From NCBI GenBank assembly GCA_944989445.1, contig CALYLW010000977.1, positions 160,544-224,543 of the forward strand: a stretch of DNA of 64,000 nt, read 5' to 3'. This document shows positions 22,216 to 34,027 of the stretch, one piece after another (position 1 is the stretch's first letter; each line of letters begins with the position of its first letter). The DNA comes from Ampullaceana balthica. Taxonomy: Eukaryota; Mollusca; Gastropoda; Lymnaeidae. The notes under the pieces are model-generated. The model had not been told where the DNA came from, did no database searches, and saw nothing but the letters and a program-made list of their open reading frames with translations. The translations under genes were made by a program, and so were the position numbers.

Positions 22216-23743
22216 CAGTGGCGTCACTAGGCGGGGGCGAGGGGGGCGGGCCGCCCCGGGTGACACCCATCAAGGGGGTGACACCCGAGTTGAAAATTTT
22301 GATGTCAGAAAAAAAGAAGACAAATTTTTTCATCTAGAAAGAAATTAAGAAATACAATGAAATACGTTAAACGCGAAAACTTTTATTTAAAAAAATATCA
22401 GTTAACTTGCAATAATAAAACAGTCCCAACACACAAACGAGATTAAAATAAATTAGGAAAAAAAGAAAAGAAACAGTCGCAGCAGAGAGATCTTAAAAAA
22501 AAAGGCTGGACATGAAAGAGGCAGTGTCTTATGTTTTAAAAGATATAAAGCCATTTTGGCTTGGACACACCAACAGCATGGACGAATCCCACCTCACGAC
22601 TCCCTCCATCACAGCGGCGTTGGGGCAATACGATTTTAATCCCCCACCCCCCACCCCCAAAAAAATTATAATAAATTATTTTTTTTTAAATAAAAAAATC
22701 AAAGGATGGGTTTTCTTTGTTGATGTTTTCTAGAGGAAAATTATGAATTCAATATCTTTGAGTTAATATTTCGTTATATATATATATATATATATATATT
22801 TATTAAAGGCGTGAAAGCATAGATATGTTTATGTACAGGTAGTTCTCCGGTTACGATGGTCCCATCCCGACTGACGCCGTTTCGTGGTTACGAACGTGCC
22901 TGCTTAAAAAAATATTACGCGTTATTCCGAATTTTAAAATATATATTTTTTAAAACTTTGTTTCATGGGCTAACGAATTGTTTTCTCTATTTGAAATCAT
23001 AAATTTATTGAAAAATATACAAATTTCGTTTGCGAATTTTTCTCATGGCGAAGTTTTCAAACAAGTCAGTAAAGCTAAGTAAGCTTGCAAGTTCCTTTTC
23101 AATGCTCATTAGAGCATACTCAGTTTTTGTTTTCCCATGCAAATTTTCACTCATTTTATATTCTTTTCAACTTTGAAAAGGATCGCTCTCAGCTGCAGTT
23201 TGTAATTAATGGGGGGCCCTTAGCTTTAGCCCATTCAGCGCCCCCTCCCCCTTTTTAATCCGCCATAGGGGGATGGGGTCACTCGTCTGTGACGATGTGT
23301 GACGAGGGGGAGGGGTGTGTTTTTAAAAAATGTGACGTCACATAAAAAACGCGCAACTTTAAAAAAAGTTCCACTTACATATTTGATTGTTAACCATTTA
23401 TTTAATTGCGTTTTCAATGGCTTCACGCGTGTTACGATATTAGAGTGCAGACTTAAACTAAATACATATTATATAAATGACAAAAAATAATTTGGAACAT
23501 GCTAATTTTTATTGAGAAAATACGGCTTTGGCGGAAGGGGGGGGGTAATCAAGGCTTTGTGACGTCATATCGTAAAAGAATGGGTGGGGGTCTAAGTTTT
23601 TGTGACAAAGTAAAACGCTGGGGGAGGGTGGGGTAAAAATTGGCAACCTCACGTGACGTCATTTATGGACGGCCCCTTCAGTCGTAAAGGGGTGACACTA
23701 TGAGCTACCGCCCCGGGTGACACCAACCCTAGTGACGCCTCTG
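22216..23743. mobile_element. hAT element B, inserted in hAT A
   Basis: Ends CAGTGGCGTCACTAGG and CCTAGTGACGCCTCTG, with perfect 8-bp duplication AACTCAAT (22208-22215 and 23744-23751). Both ends carry CCGCCCCGGGTGACACC next to the terminus. The 1.5-kb interior is non-coding. It includes a (TA)n run at 22779-22799, a TACAGG-ended fragment near 22838-22900 and a Harbinger-like MITE. Confidence 0.9.
23272..23676. mobile_element. Harbinger-like MITE inside hAT B
   Basis: Right end GTGACGTCATTTATGGACGG and CCCC is intact. The interior aligns with 20222-20615 (GTGACGTCACATAAAAAACG, TTGATTGTTAACCATTTATT). The left terminal 35 bp or so are missing. Confidence 0.75.
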
Positions 23744-24639
23744 AACTCAATAAACTTAATTCAACTCGGCAAGGAAAGCAGACACATTTAATTACTCTCA
23801 GTGACAAAGTGTCTGCTTTTACGAAAAATCTTGATCTTTGGAAAAGAATATTAAGTCAAGGTACCTTTGAGATATTTGATCAATTGTACGAAACCAACGA
23901 GTAACCAGAAAATGCTGAAATAAATAAACAAACTTGATAAATTTGATTTCTGATCATTTTCAATCAATGCAGAACCAATTTATATTCTACTTTTGTGATA
24001 TTTAACTTTCAGTGGTTTTTCGTGGGTGTCCAGACCTAATCTCGCACACATTCACTCATCAAATAAAAAAATGACCAACATCGTAATTAAACCAGTTCAT
24101 TGAAGTGACTAGCGATACCACTTTGAATATGTTGCATCAGAAAGTGGGCGTAATGAAATTTTGAATACTCCTAACTATCTCAGCTAGTGTTTAAAATACT
24201 TTTACCCTTTGCAACTTTGTGAAAGTGGATTTTCTGCATTGCTTACAATAAAAACAAAACATCGTTCGTACTAAATAAACTTATATGGCAGTCTTTTTAA
24301 TACAAACTACTGTTTATGACTTAAAGTTTTTTTTATTGTAAGCAAGTAGAATTAAATAAGAATACTATGAGACTAATATAAATGACATTTGTTCGTTACA
24401 AAAGAAAGCCATTACAATATAATATTTTGAAGCACGCAAATCGTAGCATATTACTATAGTTTTACTAACTTAAATGTATATTACTTATAGCTAGCTATAT
24501 ACACAGTATAATTATATTTAACTTTCCAGCACGGCAGTAGCACGATTTTTAGTAGTGGTCCGTAGCTAAGACACACATTTTTCAAGTGGTTATTGAATCT
24601 CAAAAGGTTGAGAACCACTGGCTTACAGAATGGTTAATA

Positions 24640-26460
24640 CGCGTCCCTTTGCTGCATGCTGTGACTCTTTAAAAAAGTACTTCCCCAATCCCTCTGTGGA
24701 GGAAGTAAAGTGTGGGAGAGGAGGGAAGGTCTCTCCTCTCACGGGCTTCCGTCTGTATGTCAAAGCAAGTTGGATTCCTTTCATATGAAACAGCAGACAC
24801 CGCCTCTCTTTCCTGTCTCTCTGTTATCAAACTTGTTGCTCAATATGACCCACTGTTAGAAAAACACCTACAACATGCCCGAGATAATCCAGGTTCAGTA
24901 TCTTATTTATCACCGGAAATCCAAAATGAATTTATCCACCTACTTACATCAACTGTAAGGAATCAGCTGTTGAGTAAAATCAGAAGAAAAAAAATACTAC
25001 GGTATCTTACTTGACTCAACACCCGACACTGTGAACAGCTTTCTCAAGTCATCAGATTTGTGGATGTGAATTTTCAAATTAAAAAAGTAACCATCAAAGA
25101 ATCATTTTTGAGTTTTATCCAGATACATTCCTAAGACGCAGCAAACCTGCTTGAAAGAGTTATCGTAAAAAACCGGAATCCAATAGCATACCACTAACCG
25201 ACTGTCGGTCGCAATGTTATGACAACGCTGATGTAATGACTGGGCATATATCCGGCCTTCAACAGCGACTATTTGCCTGAAATCACAGAGCATTGTGCAT
25301 CAACTGTGACAACTACAGCTTAAACTTAGCAACAGTACACTCAGCTAAATAGGATCCAGTTACTATCACGTTTTTTTGGAACAGTTGAAAGTATAAATTT
25401 TTGTTTTCTCTCGTTCAACAACTCGTTGAGAAGAATTAAAAAGAGTTGTGCCCATCACAATGAAGAGCGAGTCTGAAACACGTTGGAGTGCACAATTAGA
25501 AGCTGTTAAAGCTATTTATGAGGACTAGATGAACTGGTAGGGCTGTTGGAAAAATTATTAGAACATACAAATATGACGCCTGACACTAGATGTGATGCAG
25601 AAGCTTTGCTGGTAGGTATATTAAACTTTAACTTCCTATTTTTGTTACATTTCTGGTACATCATACTTGGGAAAATTGATTGTTTCCAGAAACGGTTTCA
25701 GAATCCTACTGTGAATTTCAAGGAAGCAGCATCTGATCTTGAATCACTTGAGTCAGAAATTGTCAACATTAGTGATAATTTGAGCCAGGTTGCAGTAGAC
25801 AATGGAAAAGAAGATACACAACTTTGGGAATCGAGGTTGACAGAAGGATTAAACGACATTGGAGGATTACGAGAGATGCAGGACTTTCTGCAGAAGAAGA
25901 AATTTCAGGTGATATGAACAGCGTAATTGATAGACTCCAAAAAGAGATATCTATACGGTTTTTATGTCTAAAAAACCTAAACAACAAATTTGGATTTTTA
26001 CTAGACGTAAAAACTCTTTTTGCTGAGACAAAAGTCGATACACTTCGTTAAAATTGCTTAGATTTTCCTAATTTCTACGACAATGACGTCAATGGTCACG
26101 AATTGTGCACAGAAACCGGAGACTGAAAAATGCTGCTCAGTAACTGGGCTGGGGTTCTACCGGAAACTCCTTTGGATCTTCTTGGTTTTATTGTTTCATA
26201 TGGAGATGACGTATTTCCGAATTTGCGCATTTCACTTCAAATACTTCTAACAATTGCTGTTTCAACTGAAACTGTGAGCGGTCCTTCAGCAAACTGAAGC
26301 TTATTTTGTCTTATTTACGTGCTTCAATGGGACAAGATCGTATGAGTGATCTTGCACTCCTTTGCATCGCAAGAGAAACACTTGACAATATTAATTTTGA
26401 CAACGTGATTAACGAGTTTGCGCCATTCAAATCAAGGAGGATCAATTTTTTGTAGACTAT
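24640..26460 (+). pseudogene. hAT D transposase, frameshifted (ZMYM1/TTF-type)
   Basis: Blocks in order: LSPEIQNEFIHLLTSTVR, a region around 25040-25560 ending DELVGLLEKLLEHTNMTPDT, then FKEAASDLESLESEIVNI, SAEEEISGDMNSVIDRLQKE, RFLCLKNLNNKFGFLLDVKT, and FPNLRISLQILLTIAVST near 26215. These follow the order of hAT transposases of the TTF zinc-finger/ZMYM1-like group: catalytic core, then the C-terminal dimerisation segment. At least five frame changes and several stops are present, so no protein is possible. The largest open piece is 25546-25917. Confidence 0.8.
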
Positions 26461-26939
26461 TTCTTTTCGAGTCATGCATAATTAATAGAGTATTTTTTTT
26501 TCAAATAAATTATTTACAACCATAAAGAGAAATATTAGTCTGTATTCTATTTCATTAAAATACCAAATGCTTCGAAAATGAACCATAATATAAACAGTAA
26601 AATTTCAATTTTATTATATTTTTTTTTGGAGGGGGGTGGAAGCCCCCAGAATCTTTCGGTCCGACAAGGGCCGCAGATTTTGTTTCATGTCCCCGGGCGC
26701 ACATGACCCTAGCTACGCCACTACCGACCAGCTGGTGTTATTATTTAATCTAAGCCCCCCACCCCCTCTGACCCGCCAGCAGCACGCGGTGATGACAAAT
26801 GGCTATGACCGTTTGTACCAACACCATCCCCCCCCCCACCAACAGATTCATTTACCCAGGGACCAGGGACTGTTTGTTTGCTGACTTACAAAACTTAATT
26901 AGTGCTCTCTTAAAGGTTATTTACCAAACAAGGCAGACC

Positions 26940-27383
26940 TAATCTAACCTAACTCATACCGGTCCAAAGCTGACATAACTCATACTGGTCCAAATCTGAC
27001 TTAACTCATACTCAGAAGCGTAACTGTGTTTTCCACGCCCTTGGCTAATTCATTTTTGGCGCCCTTGAGAAATAGGGGAAATACTAAATAATAAAGAATA
27101 AATTAATTATTGAAGGATTAGCCCTCGGCGCCCTTGGCAACTGCCCCGATGCCAAGTCGTTGTTACGCCTCTGCAGTCATACTGGTCCAAATCTGACTTA
27201 ACTCATACTGGTCCAAATCTGACTTAACTCATACTGGACTAAATCTGACATAACTCATACTGGACTAAATCTGACTTAACTCATACTAGACCAAATCTGA
27301 ACTAATACTCCCTATACCTCAGCTAACCTAACTTATACTAGACCACACCTGACCTAACTCATACTAGACCAGGTCTAATGTTT
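26940..27383. repeat. 26-bp minisatellite split by a MITE
   Basis: Units with CTCATACTGGTCCAAATCTG. Interrupted at 27013-27173 and decaying on both sides. Confidence 0.85.
27013..27173. mobile_element. hAT MITE G
   Basis: Ends CAGAAGCGTAAC and GTTACGCCTCTG, with GGCGCCCTTG copies inside. Sits within the 26-bp array. TCATACT occurs on both sides, so the target duplication cannot be told apart from the array itself. 161 bp, non-coding. Confidence 0.7.
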
Positions 27384-27528
27384 TGGTATGTCCTCGTAAC
27401 TTTGGCTAAGCTTCTGAAGGCAATCTTATTATCCTCAGCCTAATGTTCCCAAAGAACGAGGTCAACCCAGCCCCCCCTTTTCCCAAATCACCAGTCACAT
27501 TAAACTTCACCTGAGAAGAACAGGACCA

Positions 27529-27724
27529 TGTCAACAGGGTGTCTGTGTCACCATGTCAGCAGGGTGTCTGTGTCACCATGTCAGCAGGGTGTCTGTGTCA
27601 GCATGTCAGCAGGGTGTCTGTGTCACCATGTCAGCAGGGTGCCTGTGTCACCATGTCAGCAGGGTATCTGTGTCACCATGTCAGCAGGGTGTCTGTGTCA
27701 CCATGTCAGCAGGGCGCCTGTGTC
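27529..27724. repeat. 25-bp minisatellite
   Basis: Eight copies containing CATGTCAGCAGGGTGTCTGT. Open frames on the plus strand are repeat products. Confidence 0.93.
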
Positions 27725-28067
27725 AATACAGTTGAATAGTTCACAATTCACACACAGCCCAGGGATGGAAAAGGGGCGAGGGGGCAGGGTCAGGTGTCGT
27801 GAATACATCCAAACTTTGGCGGTGTTTGGTTTAGAGTTTAGAGAATGTTGCCGCACTGACAGTTTCATGTACACTACTTTACACGACCTTGCACTGTATA
27901 AACAAAAGATGAACGTTTTCAAAAATACCTCCTTACAAAGTCGCATTATAAAGTATTAATCTTATAAAGTAGAAAATGATTCAAATCTTGCGTTAGAACT
28001 TACATCAGTGCACAAGTTTGTCAAGAACATGTTTACATGAATGAGTCTGTTGGGTAAATAAGATTCG
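27725..28067. other. Spacer, nothing recognised
   Basis: Apparently unique sequence. Short frames on both strands (27528-27959 tail, 27698-27946 minus) show no family signature. Confidence 0.4.
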
Positions 28068-28628
28068 ACTGGACCACGGTACGACTGGACCACGGTACGA
28101 CTGGACCACGGTACGACTGGACCACGGTACGACTGGACTACGACTGGACCACGGTACGACTGGACCACGGTACAACTGGACCACGGTACGACTGGACCAC
28201 GGTACGACTGGACTACGACTGGACCACGGTACGGCTGGACCACGGTACGCCTGGACCACTGGACCACGGTACGGCTTGACTACGGTACGACTGGACCACG
28301 GTACGACTGGACCACTGTACGACTGGACCACGGTACGACTGGACCACGGTACGACTGGACCATGGTACGACTGGACCACGGTACGACTGGACCACTGGAC
28401 CACGGTACGACTGGACCACGGTACGACTGGACCATGGTACGACTGGACCACTGGAAAACGGTACGACTGGACCACTTGACCACGGTACGACTGGACCACA
28501 GTACGACTGGACCACGGTACGACTGGACCACAGTATGACTGGATCCCGGTACGACTGGATCACTGGACCACGGTACGACTGGACCACGGTACGACTGGAC
28601 CACAGTACGACTGGACCATGGTACGATT
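28068..28628. repeat. 16-bp minisatellite
   Basis: About 35 units of ACGACTGGACCACGGT with shorter variants (CTGGACCACTGGACCACGG). Long minus-strand frames (up to 164 codons) arise from it. Confidence 0.95.
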
Positions 28629-28721
28629 TTCGGTGATACCCTTACGGTTTAAAACGGAGCTCAGCGTCAATGATATGATGAAACAAAGGCGGTTTAGCAA
28701 GATCTATGGTACCAGTTATGT

Positions 28722-28877
28722 GTAAATGAATGTTGAAGGTCCAATATCTAAATGAATGTTGAAGGTCCAATATCTAAATGAATGTTGAAGGTCCAATATC
28801 TAAATGAATGCTGAAGGTCCAATATCTAAATGAATGTTGAAGGTCCAATATCTAAATGAATGTTGAAGGTCCAAGTT
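28722..28877. repeat. 26-bp minisatellite
   Basis: Six copies containing AATGAATGTTGAAGGTCCAA. Confidence 0.92.
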
Positions 28878-29089
28878 CTGAAGTTTGAGAGGTGATCCAT
28901 AAAGTCAGGACGGGTGTATGGTTGAGCACAGGTATTTCCTGTAGGTGGTGTGGGTCCAAGAGTGCAAGGGGTGGAGGGGTCCATGTGGTGCGGGTGGAGG
29001 GGTCCCTGTGGTGGGGTTTGGAAAAGGATGGACACTGACCATCACCGGTCAAAGTGTCGCATAAAACGAGAACCAGGCTCGCGACCATG

Positions 29090-29122
29090 ACGGAGACAGG
29101 TGACAGTAGAAAATAGACTATA
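29090..29122. repeat. AGTAGAAAATAGACCGTAGA minisatellite, left remnant
   Basis: One partial unit. The repeat continues at 29401-29436 and 31287-31427, so the array was split twice, by a SINE and a LINE. Confidence 0.75.
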
Positions 29123-29400
29123 GAACGCGGTGGTCGAGTGGCAGCGCGCTCGACTGGCGTACCGATGGTCACTGGTTCAAATCCATGTGAAGACAAGGAT
29201 TTGTTCCCGGGGCCTAGTGCGTCCCTGAGTCACCCAGTTCTGAATGGGTACCTAACACTTGTTAGGCAGCTGGGTAATGCGTGGAACCCACAAAGCCGTG
29301 GCCTGTGAACGCTGCTTCACTTGCCAACATATCATCTGTCATGGTCTGTGGACGCAATTATCTTCTGCATAGAAGGAGCGTCTGTATAGATAAGATAAGA
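29123..29400 (+). mobile_element. tRNA-derived SINE, copy 1
   Basis: The head has Pol III boxes (GTGGTCGAGTGGCAGCGCG as box A region, GGTTCAAATCC as box B). A central domain includes GTCCCTGAGTCACCCAG and GAATGGGTACCTAACACTTG. The 3' part, GACGCAATTATCTTCTGCAT then AGAAGGAGCGTCTGT, ends in a short (GATAA)n tail. That 3' part matches the 3' end of the LINE at 51244-54634, implying use of its reverse transcriptase. Copy 2 is at 45814-46104. I cannot assign the named SINE superfamily. Confidence 0.88.
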
Positions 29401-29436
29401 CCGTAGACAGTAGACAGTGGACAGTAGAAAATATGG

Positions 29437-31270
29437 CCTACAAGGAAAAGCCCACACCTGACAGGCTGCAACGGTGGGTTGAGCATTATCTGGTACTGTA
29501 TTCAACAGTTACCACAGTCTCCAGCCCGCTCTAGATGACATCCCCGATATGCCATTCATGGAAGAACTTGATGTCACGCCCACACAGGAAGAGCTGAGCA
29601 AAGCAATTGACAGCCAACCTTGTGGAAAAGTCCCTGGGAATGATGGCATACTACCAGAAGATCTAAAGAGTGCAAGACAGCTTTACTTCAACCATTGCAC
29701 GAGCTTCTGTCCCTCTGCTGGGAACAGGGCTACATCACCCAAGACCTCAAGGATGCAAATATAGTTACACTATATAAAACAAGGGGGATAAAGTGACTGC
29801 AATAACTATACTCCTTAGTATTTTAGGAAAGGCCTTTGCCCGTGTCATACTAACACGTTTACAGAGTCTAGCATCCCGTGTTTATCCAGAATCTTAGTGC
29901 GGTTTCCAGGCTGGTCGGTCTACCATAGACATGGTGTTCTTCATACGGCAGCTCCAGGAAAAATGCAGAGAGCAGCAGATGCCACTGTACATTGCCTTTG
30001 TGGACTTTACGAAAGCCTTTGATTTCGTCAGTCACAACGGGCCATTCCAAATCCTGGTAAAAATCGGCTGTCCTCCACACCTACTTGCCATCATCAGACA
30101 GTTCCATGAAAATATGCAGGGCACAGTACAGTTCGATGGAGCTATTTCAGAAGCCTTTCCAGTCAGCAGCGGAGTTAAACAAGGTTGTGTACTGGCAACA
30201 ACACTGTTCGCAATATTCTTCACTGTACTGCTTCGATACGCATTCAAGGATAGCAGTGATGGAATCTGGTTACACACCAGAGCTGATGGAGGACTTTTCA
30301 ACACTGCCCGCCTCCGAGCCAAGACCAAAACGACAAATATCCTAATTCGTGAGCAACTCATTGCGGATGATGCGGCATCAACAGCACACACAAAAACTGG
30401 TTTGCAACAACTCGTGTCAAGCTTCTCCAATGTCTGCAAACAATTTGGGCTGCAAATCAGCCTGAAAAAGACAAACATCATGGCCCAAGACACAACACAT
30501 CCTCCTACCACCAATATTGACAATGAAAACTTGGAGGTTGTGGACAGCTTCACCTACTTGGGTTCCAAGGTCTCCAATACACTGTCCAATGAAAAGGAAA
30601 TAAACAGTAGAATTCGCAAGGCAGCTGCCACAATGGCTAAATTAAATAAACTGGTCTGGCAAAACACCAAGTTAACAGAGAAAACCAAACTGTTTGTCGA
30701 TAGAGACTGCGTCATTAGTATACTGCAATACGGGAGCGAGACATGGATCACTTATACATCCCAAGAGCGCAAGCTTAATAGCTTCCACTTGAGATGCCTG
30801 CGTCGCATCCTTGGCATTAAATGGCAAGACAAAGTGCCTAATAATGAGGTCCTAATGCGTGCCAATGCACAAAACATTTTCTAAATCTTTAGTGAAAGAC
30901 GCCTGAGATGGCTAGGACATGTTAAAAGGCATGGGGAAAGAGGAAGACAGGTCGCCCACGTCTGCGATTTAAAGATGTCTGCCAAAGGGACATGAAAGCA
31001 GCCAGAATACGCACAAGTGACTGGGAGTGTAAGGCAGAAGACCGATCTACGTGGCGCACAGTTGTCAAAGAGGGCGTCACAGCAGCCGAGGAGTAAAGGA
31101 TGGAGGAGGCTACAGACAGAAGAGCTAGGAGAAAGGTCAAAACATTTGGAAGCACAGAACTCGTGTGCAAAAATTGTTGTAAAGACTGTCACTCAAGGTA
31201 GGACTGCAACGCCACTCGAGGAAATGCAACCCAACTCAACGGTGATGCACCATCGTCTCTCGAGACGGAA
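29437..31270 (+). pseudogene. LINE reverse transcriptase, broken
   Basis: Order of blocks: palm-domain lead-in with FMEELDVTPTQEELSKAI and GKVPGNDGILPEDLK; after shifts, a 317-codon piece (29931-30884) with YIAFVDFTKAFDFVSH, SSGVKQGCVLATTLFAIFF and LIADDAAS (the usual YADD box with Ile for Tyr), then VVDSFTYLGSKVSN and HLRCLRRILGIKWQDKVPN. After a stop at 30882-30884 the frame continues as RRLRWLGHVKR and a degraded CxxC...H finger near 31165-31230. The endonuclease is absent and at least three lesions are seen, so it is inactive. Confidence 0.85.
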
Positions 31271-31286
31271 GGATGTCGATTATTAT
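29437..31286 (+). mobile_element. 5'-truncated LINE
   Basis: Starts inside the RT N-terminal region (RWVEHYLVLY) and runs through RT, a C-terminal region and a 3' end with GTCTCTCGAGACGGAAGGATG. Flanked on both sides by the AGTAGAAAATAGACC minisatellite. Not the same family as the LINEs at 5159 or 51244. Confidence 0.85.
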
Positions 31287-31427
31287 AGTAGAAAATAGAC
31301 CGTAGACAACATACAGTAGACAGTGGACAGTAGAAAATAGACCGTAGACAATAGACAGTGAACAGTAGAAAATAGACCGTAGACAGTGGACAGTAGAAAA
31401 TAGCCCGTTGACAACAGACAGTAGACG
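31287..31427. repeat. AGTAGAAAATAGACCGTAGA minisatellite, right part
   Basis: About four irregular units with CAGTGGACAGTAGAAAATAG. Minus-strand frames here are repeat products. Confidence 0.85.
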
Positions 31428-31812
31428 GAATGCAAGCACTGACTGTGGATTGTATAGTGAAAAATGTGCATGGAAACTGGCGGCTGGCGGCTTGATGCAC
31501 GTTGGTGTTAGCAACTGTTGTTTGTGACCTGGTCTATCTGATTAGCTCATGACTTGAACATTAGTTACCATTCAGCTGAGCGAGTCTATGAGACACGGTC
31601 AGGTAGATAGGTGGAGATAATCACATCCCCACAGCAGAGTAGCAGTCCTTAGCAGAGATGGCAGAAATAGGACTGGGAATGAATGTCTAGAGACTGGATA
31701 TAATATATAACATTTTTTAAATGACAACGTTTTAAGTTTTATTGTAATTATAGTAAATTAAATGCTCATGAAAAACTTTTCCCCCCGGTCATATGAGTCA
31801 ACACCTCAGCAG
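31428..31812. other. Spacer, nothing recognised
   Basis: No coding or repeat signal seen. Confidence 0.4.
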
Positions 31813-31992
31813 CAGAGGCGTAGCGAGAGGAAGGCTGGTGTCCTCTTGCGCCAAGGTACAGGGGCGCGAAAATTAGGTTTACAACGTTACAATATAATAA
31901 GTGAACGAGGGTAAAATTAATTGAACGTTTGAAGTGAGGGAGACAATTTTATAGTTTCTCCAGGGGCGCAAAATATCCTGGCTACACCTGTG
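31813..31992. mobile_element. hAT MITE H
   Basis: Ends CAGAGGCGTAGCGAG and CTGGCTACACCTGTG, flanks CTCAGCAG and CCCAGCAG (8 bp, one mismatch). GGGGCGC blocks inside each end. 180 bp, non-coding. Confidence 0.75.
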
Positions 31993-32625
31993 CCCAGCAG
32001 TCATGCGCCCCAGGATTCCACCGCCCCAGTTACTGATGGTGCACACATCTCTGAAACTGTTAGCTATAATTTTTTCGGTTTCTCTTATTGCTCGATTAAA
32101 TATAGTTTTAACAACCATAAACAGATTGTGATGATGATCAGATGGAGACCGACCAACTGACCCAAATACGATGTTATCTGTTGGAAGATATCGCACTCTC
32201 GAACCACCAACTTACGAGAGTTGTCTAATTGGAGATCTTCTGACGGATGGCTTACAACGAGCTAGACTGTGACTCCCAACCATATTGCTCTTACTGTAGT
32301 GAGACTTCACATCCAGTTAGATCCGTTGAGCTCTAGTTGGCCAGTGGTGTGACGGCTGGCCACAACTAGGTGAAGGAGAGCGCGCGTTTTCTGACCGCGT
32401 GTTGTCGTCTGCTAGGGTACAGAGATAACAGGACCCAAACATTGTTGACATAGACACCACAATAACACCAGGATAACACAATGACCTTGAACTTTTTGAT
32501 TGGAGCTAGCACCTAGCGACTCCAGTCTCGACCTGATGATGACTTAATCTTAATGATTTTAGAGATGAAATTTAATCTCTAATATCTGTAAAAATCGAAT
32601 GTTTGAACAAAAGGAAATAAAACAA
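31993..32625. other. Spacer, nothing recognised
   Basis: Apparently unique sequence. A 105-codon minus frame (31879-32196) crosses the MITE edge and shows no family signature, so it is not called. Confidence 0.4.
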
Positions 32626-33130
32626 ACCCGTAAAAACAAAGTTTTTTACTATAAATCCCTTATATATGAGACATAACTAACAGTATTGATTATTTTCAAA
32701 CACGACAAACATACAGACTGAATCTGTCTTAACTCAACTTTGCTTCATAACCCTGGGGGGGGGAGGGGAAAAGTCTGGTCACCGATTTGCTTGACCGAGC
32801 TCAGCGCGACACGTAAAATGTAAACAAAAGCACCCCGGATCTTCGATGGGTCGCCTCAAAGCGTCAACTCAAACTTTCACGTGGGAAAAAAACAATAACA
32901 AACCGTGAATTTGAATTACATACGTTATATAAGGAAAAACTAAAAATGCATTAATTTAATTACGGTACAATCGATCGATCTGAAATTTTAATACGATGCA
33001 TTGTTAGGTGATGCGGGTCCGTGTGCCAAATTTCAGCTCGATCGGATCACTGGAAGTGGGTCATTTTCGACTTTTGTTTTTCCGCCAGCCCATCCAATGA
33101 GACGGCCGCGAAGTTAATATAAGGGATTTA
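32626..33130. mobile_element. Unclassified interspersed repeat, copy 1
   Basis: Begins ACCCGTAAAAACAAAGTTTT, carries subterminal TAAATCCCTTATAT and ends ATATAAGGGATTTA, an inverted pair. The interior has CGATCGATCTGAAATTTTAA and AAATTTCAGCTCGATCGG. Copies 2 and 3 are at 47834-48322 and 48330-48811. No protein; likely a MITE-type element. Confidence 0.6.
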
Positions 33131-33808
33131 AAAACAAAAACAGGAACATTTTGTACTGGACATGACTGGAGGGTGAAGATGTAAAGCTTTTCTTCATTTT
33201 GTCACTCAAGTAGGATGACGACACACAGACTGGATGACGACACATACATTATGACGACACGCATATGAGACGACGACACATGTTTTGATGACGACACATA
33301 TACCGGAAGACGACACAGGTAGAATGACAAGCTCCACAACTATAATGACGGCTTACAATACGCTTCACGTCATTTACTTATCAGATGAGATATTGTGCAA
33401 GTAAATGGAGCTGCCTGGAACCCTTCTATTGGCATATAAGCATAGCGTAGATGCATATGTTATTATGGGCCACTCTTATAGCTAGCTATAGCTACACGAT
33501 GAACACTTTTGATAGTGCTACGATCAGGGTAGACTACACTCGAGGAATCTTAAGTGATTATATCAGTGCTGCAGTTTGGGCTTAAGTTGGAATTGTATCA
33601 TCTACCCCAAAACATAACTTTTTATGTTGACGTTACCCACAAAGAAACGGATTCTAGCGGATTATATATGTGTATATTTATACATATATTGGCCACATAT
33701 ATGCTCCCAACGAGTCTGCATTATACCCAAGAGTCCCCTTTGTACCACAAATGGGGTAATGTACCCATGTTCGCCGACCCCTGATCTTGTCTAATCACGA
33801 TGAATCCA
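33131..33808. other. Spacer with GACGACACA-rich stretch
   Basis: 33205-33335 has loosely spaced GACGACACA motifs (about six). The rest, including the 76-codon frame at 33554-33784, shows nothing I recognise. Confidence 0.45.
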
Positions 33809-34027
33809 TCCTTGCCTGCAATAATTGCACTTCCGGGTACTACATCCTTGCCTGCAATAATTGCACTTCCCGGTACTACATCCTTGCCTGCAATAATTGC
33901 ACTTTTCCGGACTACATCTTTGCCTGCAATAATTGCACTTTCCGGCACTACATCTTTGCCTGCAATAATTGCACTTCCCGGCACTACATCCTTGCCTGCA
34001 ATAATTGCACTTCCCGGCACTACAATA
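33809..34027. repeat. 36-bp minisatellite
   Basis: Six units with TGCAATAATTGCACTTCCCG. TGCAATAATTGCA in each unit is a 13-base palindrome. The period is a multiple of three and all frames are open; not genes. Confidence 0.93.

Larger units (their letters stand above)
22080..24270 (+). pseudogene. hAT A transposase remnants (ZBED5/FAM200-like)
   Basis: Pieces before and after hAT B join at AACTCAATAA. The text then reads LSDKVSAFTKNLDLWKR, matching the LxDKVSAFKxKLxLW block of ZBED5/FAM200-type hAT transposases. At about 24215-24265, after a frame slip, CESGFSALLTIKTKHR matches the C-terminal dimerisation region. Several stops and shifts make it dead. Family recognition is by motif, not by search. 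Confidence 0.7.
21802..24620 (+). mobile_element. hAT element A, inserted in hAT D
   Basis: Ends TATTGGTTCTCAACCTGTGG and (right end, reversed) CAGTGGTTCTCAACCTTTTG. Flanking 8 bp are GCTTAAAG and GCTTACAG, one mismatch. Near the left end it repeats GTGGTCCGCG. Contains remnants of a BED/ZBED5-type transposase and the nested hAT B. A sibling copy, hAT C, lies at 44692-46432. Confidence 0.83.
21384..26723 (+). mobile_element. hAT element D, outermost of a four-level nest
   Basis: Left end CAGTGGCGTAGCGAGGG, right end CCCTAGCTACGCCACTA, flanked by a perfect 8-bp duplication CCGACCAG (21376-21383 and 26724-26731). Both ends carry CCCCGGGCG. It contains hAT A at 21802-24620 and its own broken transposase at 24640-26460. 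Confidence 0.87.

Noticed and set aside
31879..32196. 105-aa minus-strand ORF as a gene
   Set aside because: It runs across the boundary of a hAT MITE and shows no recognisable domain.
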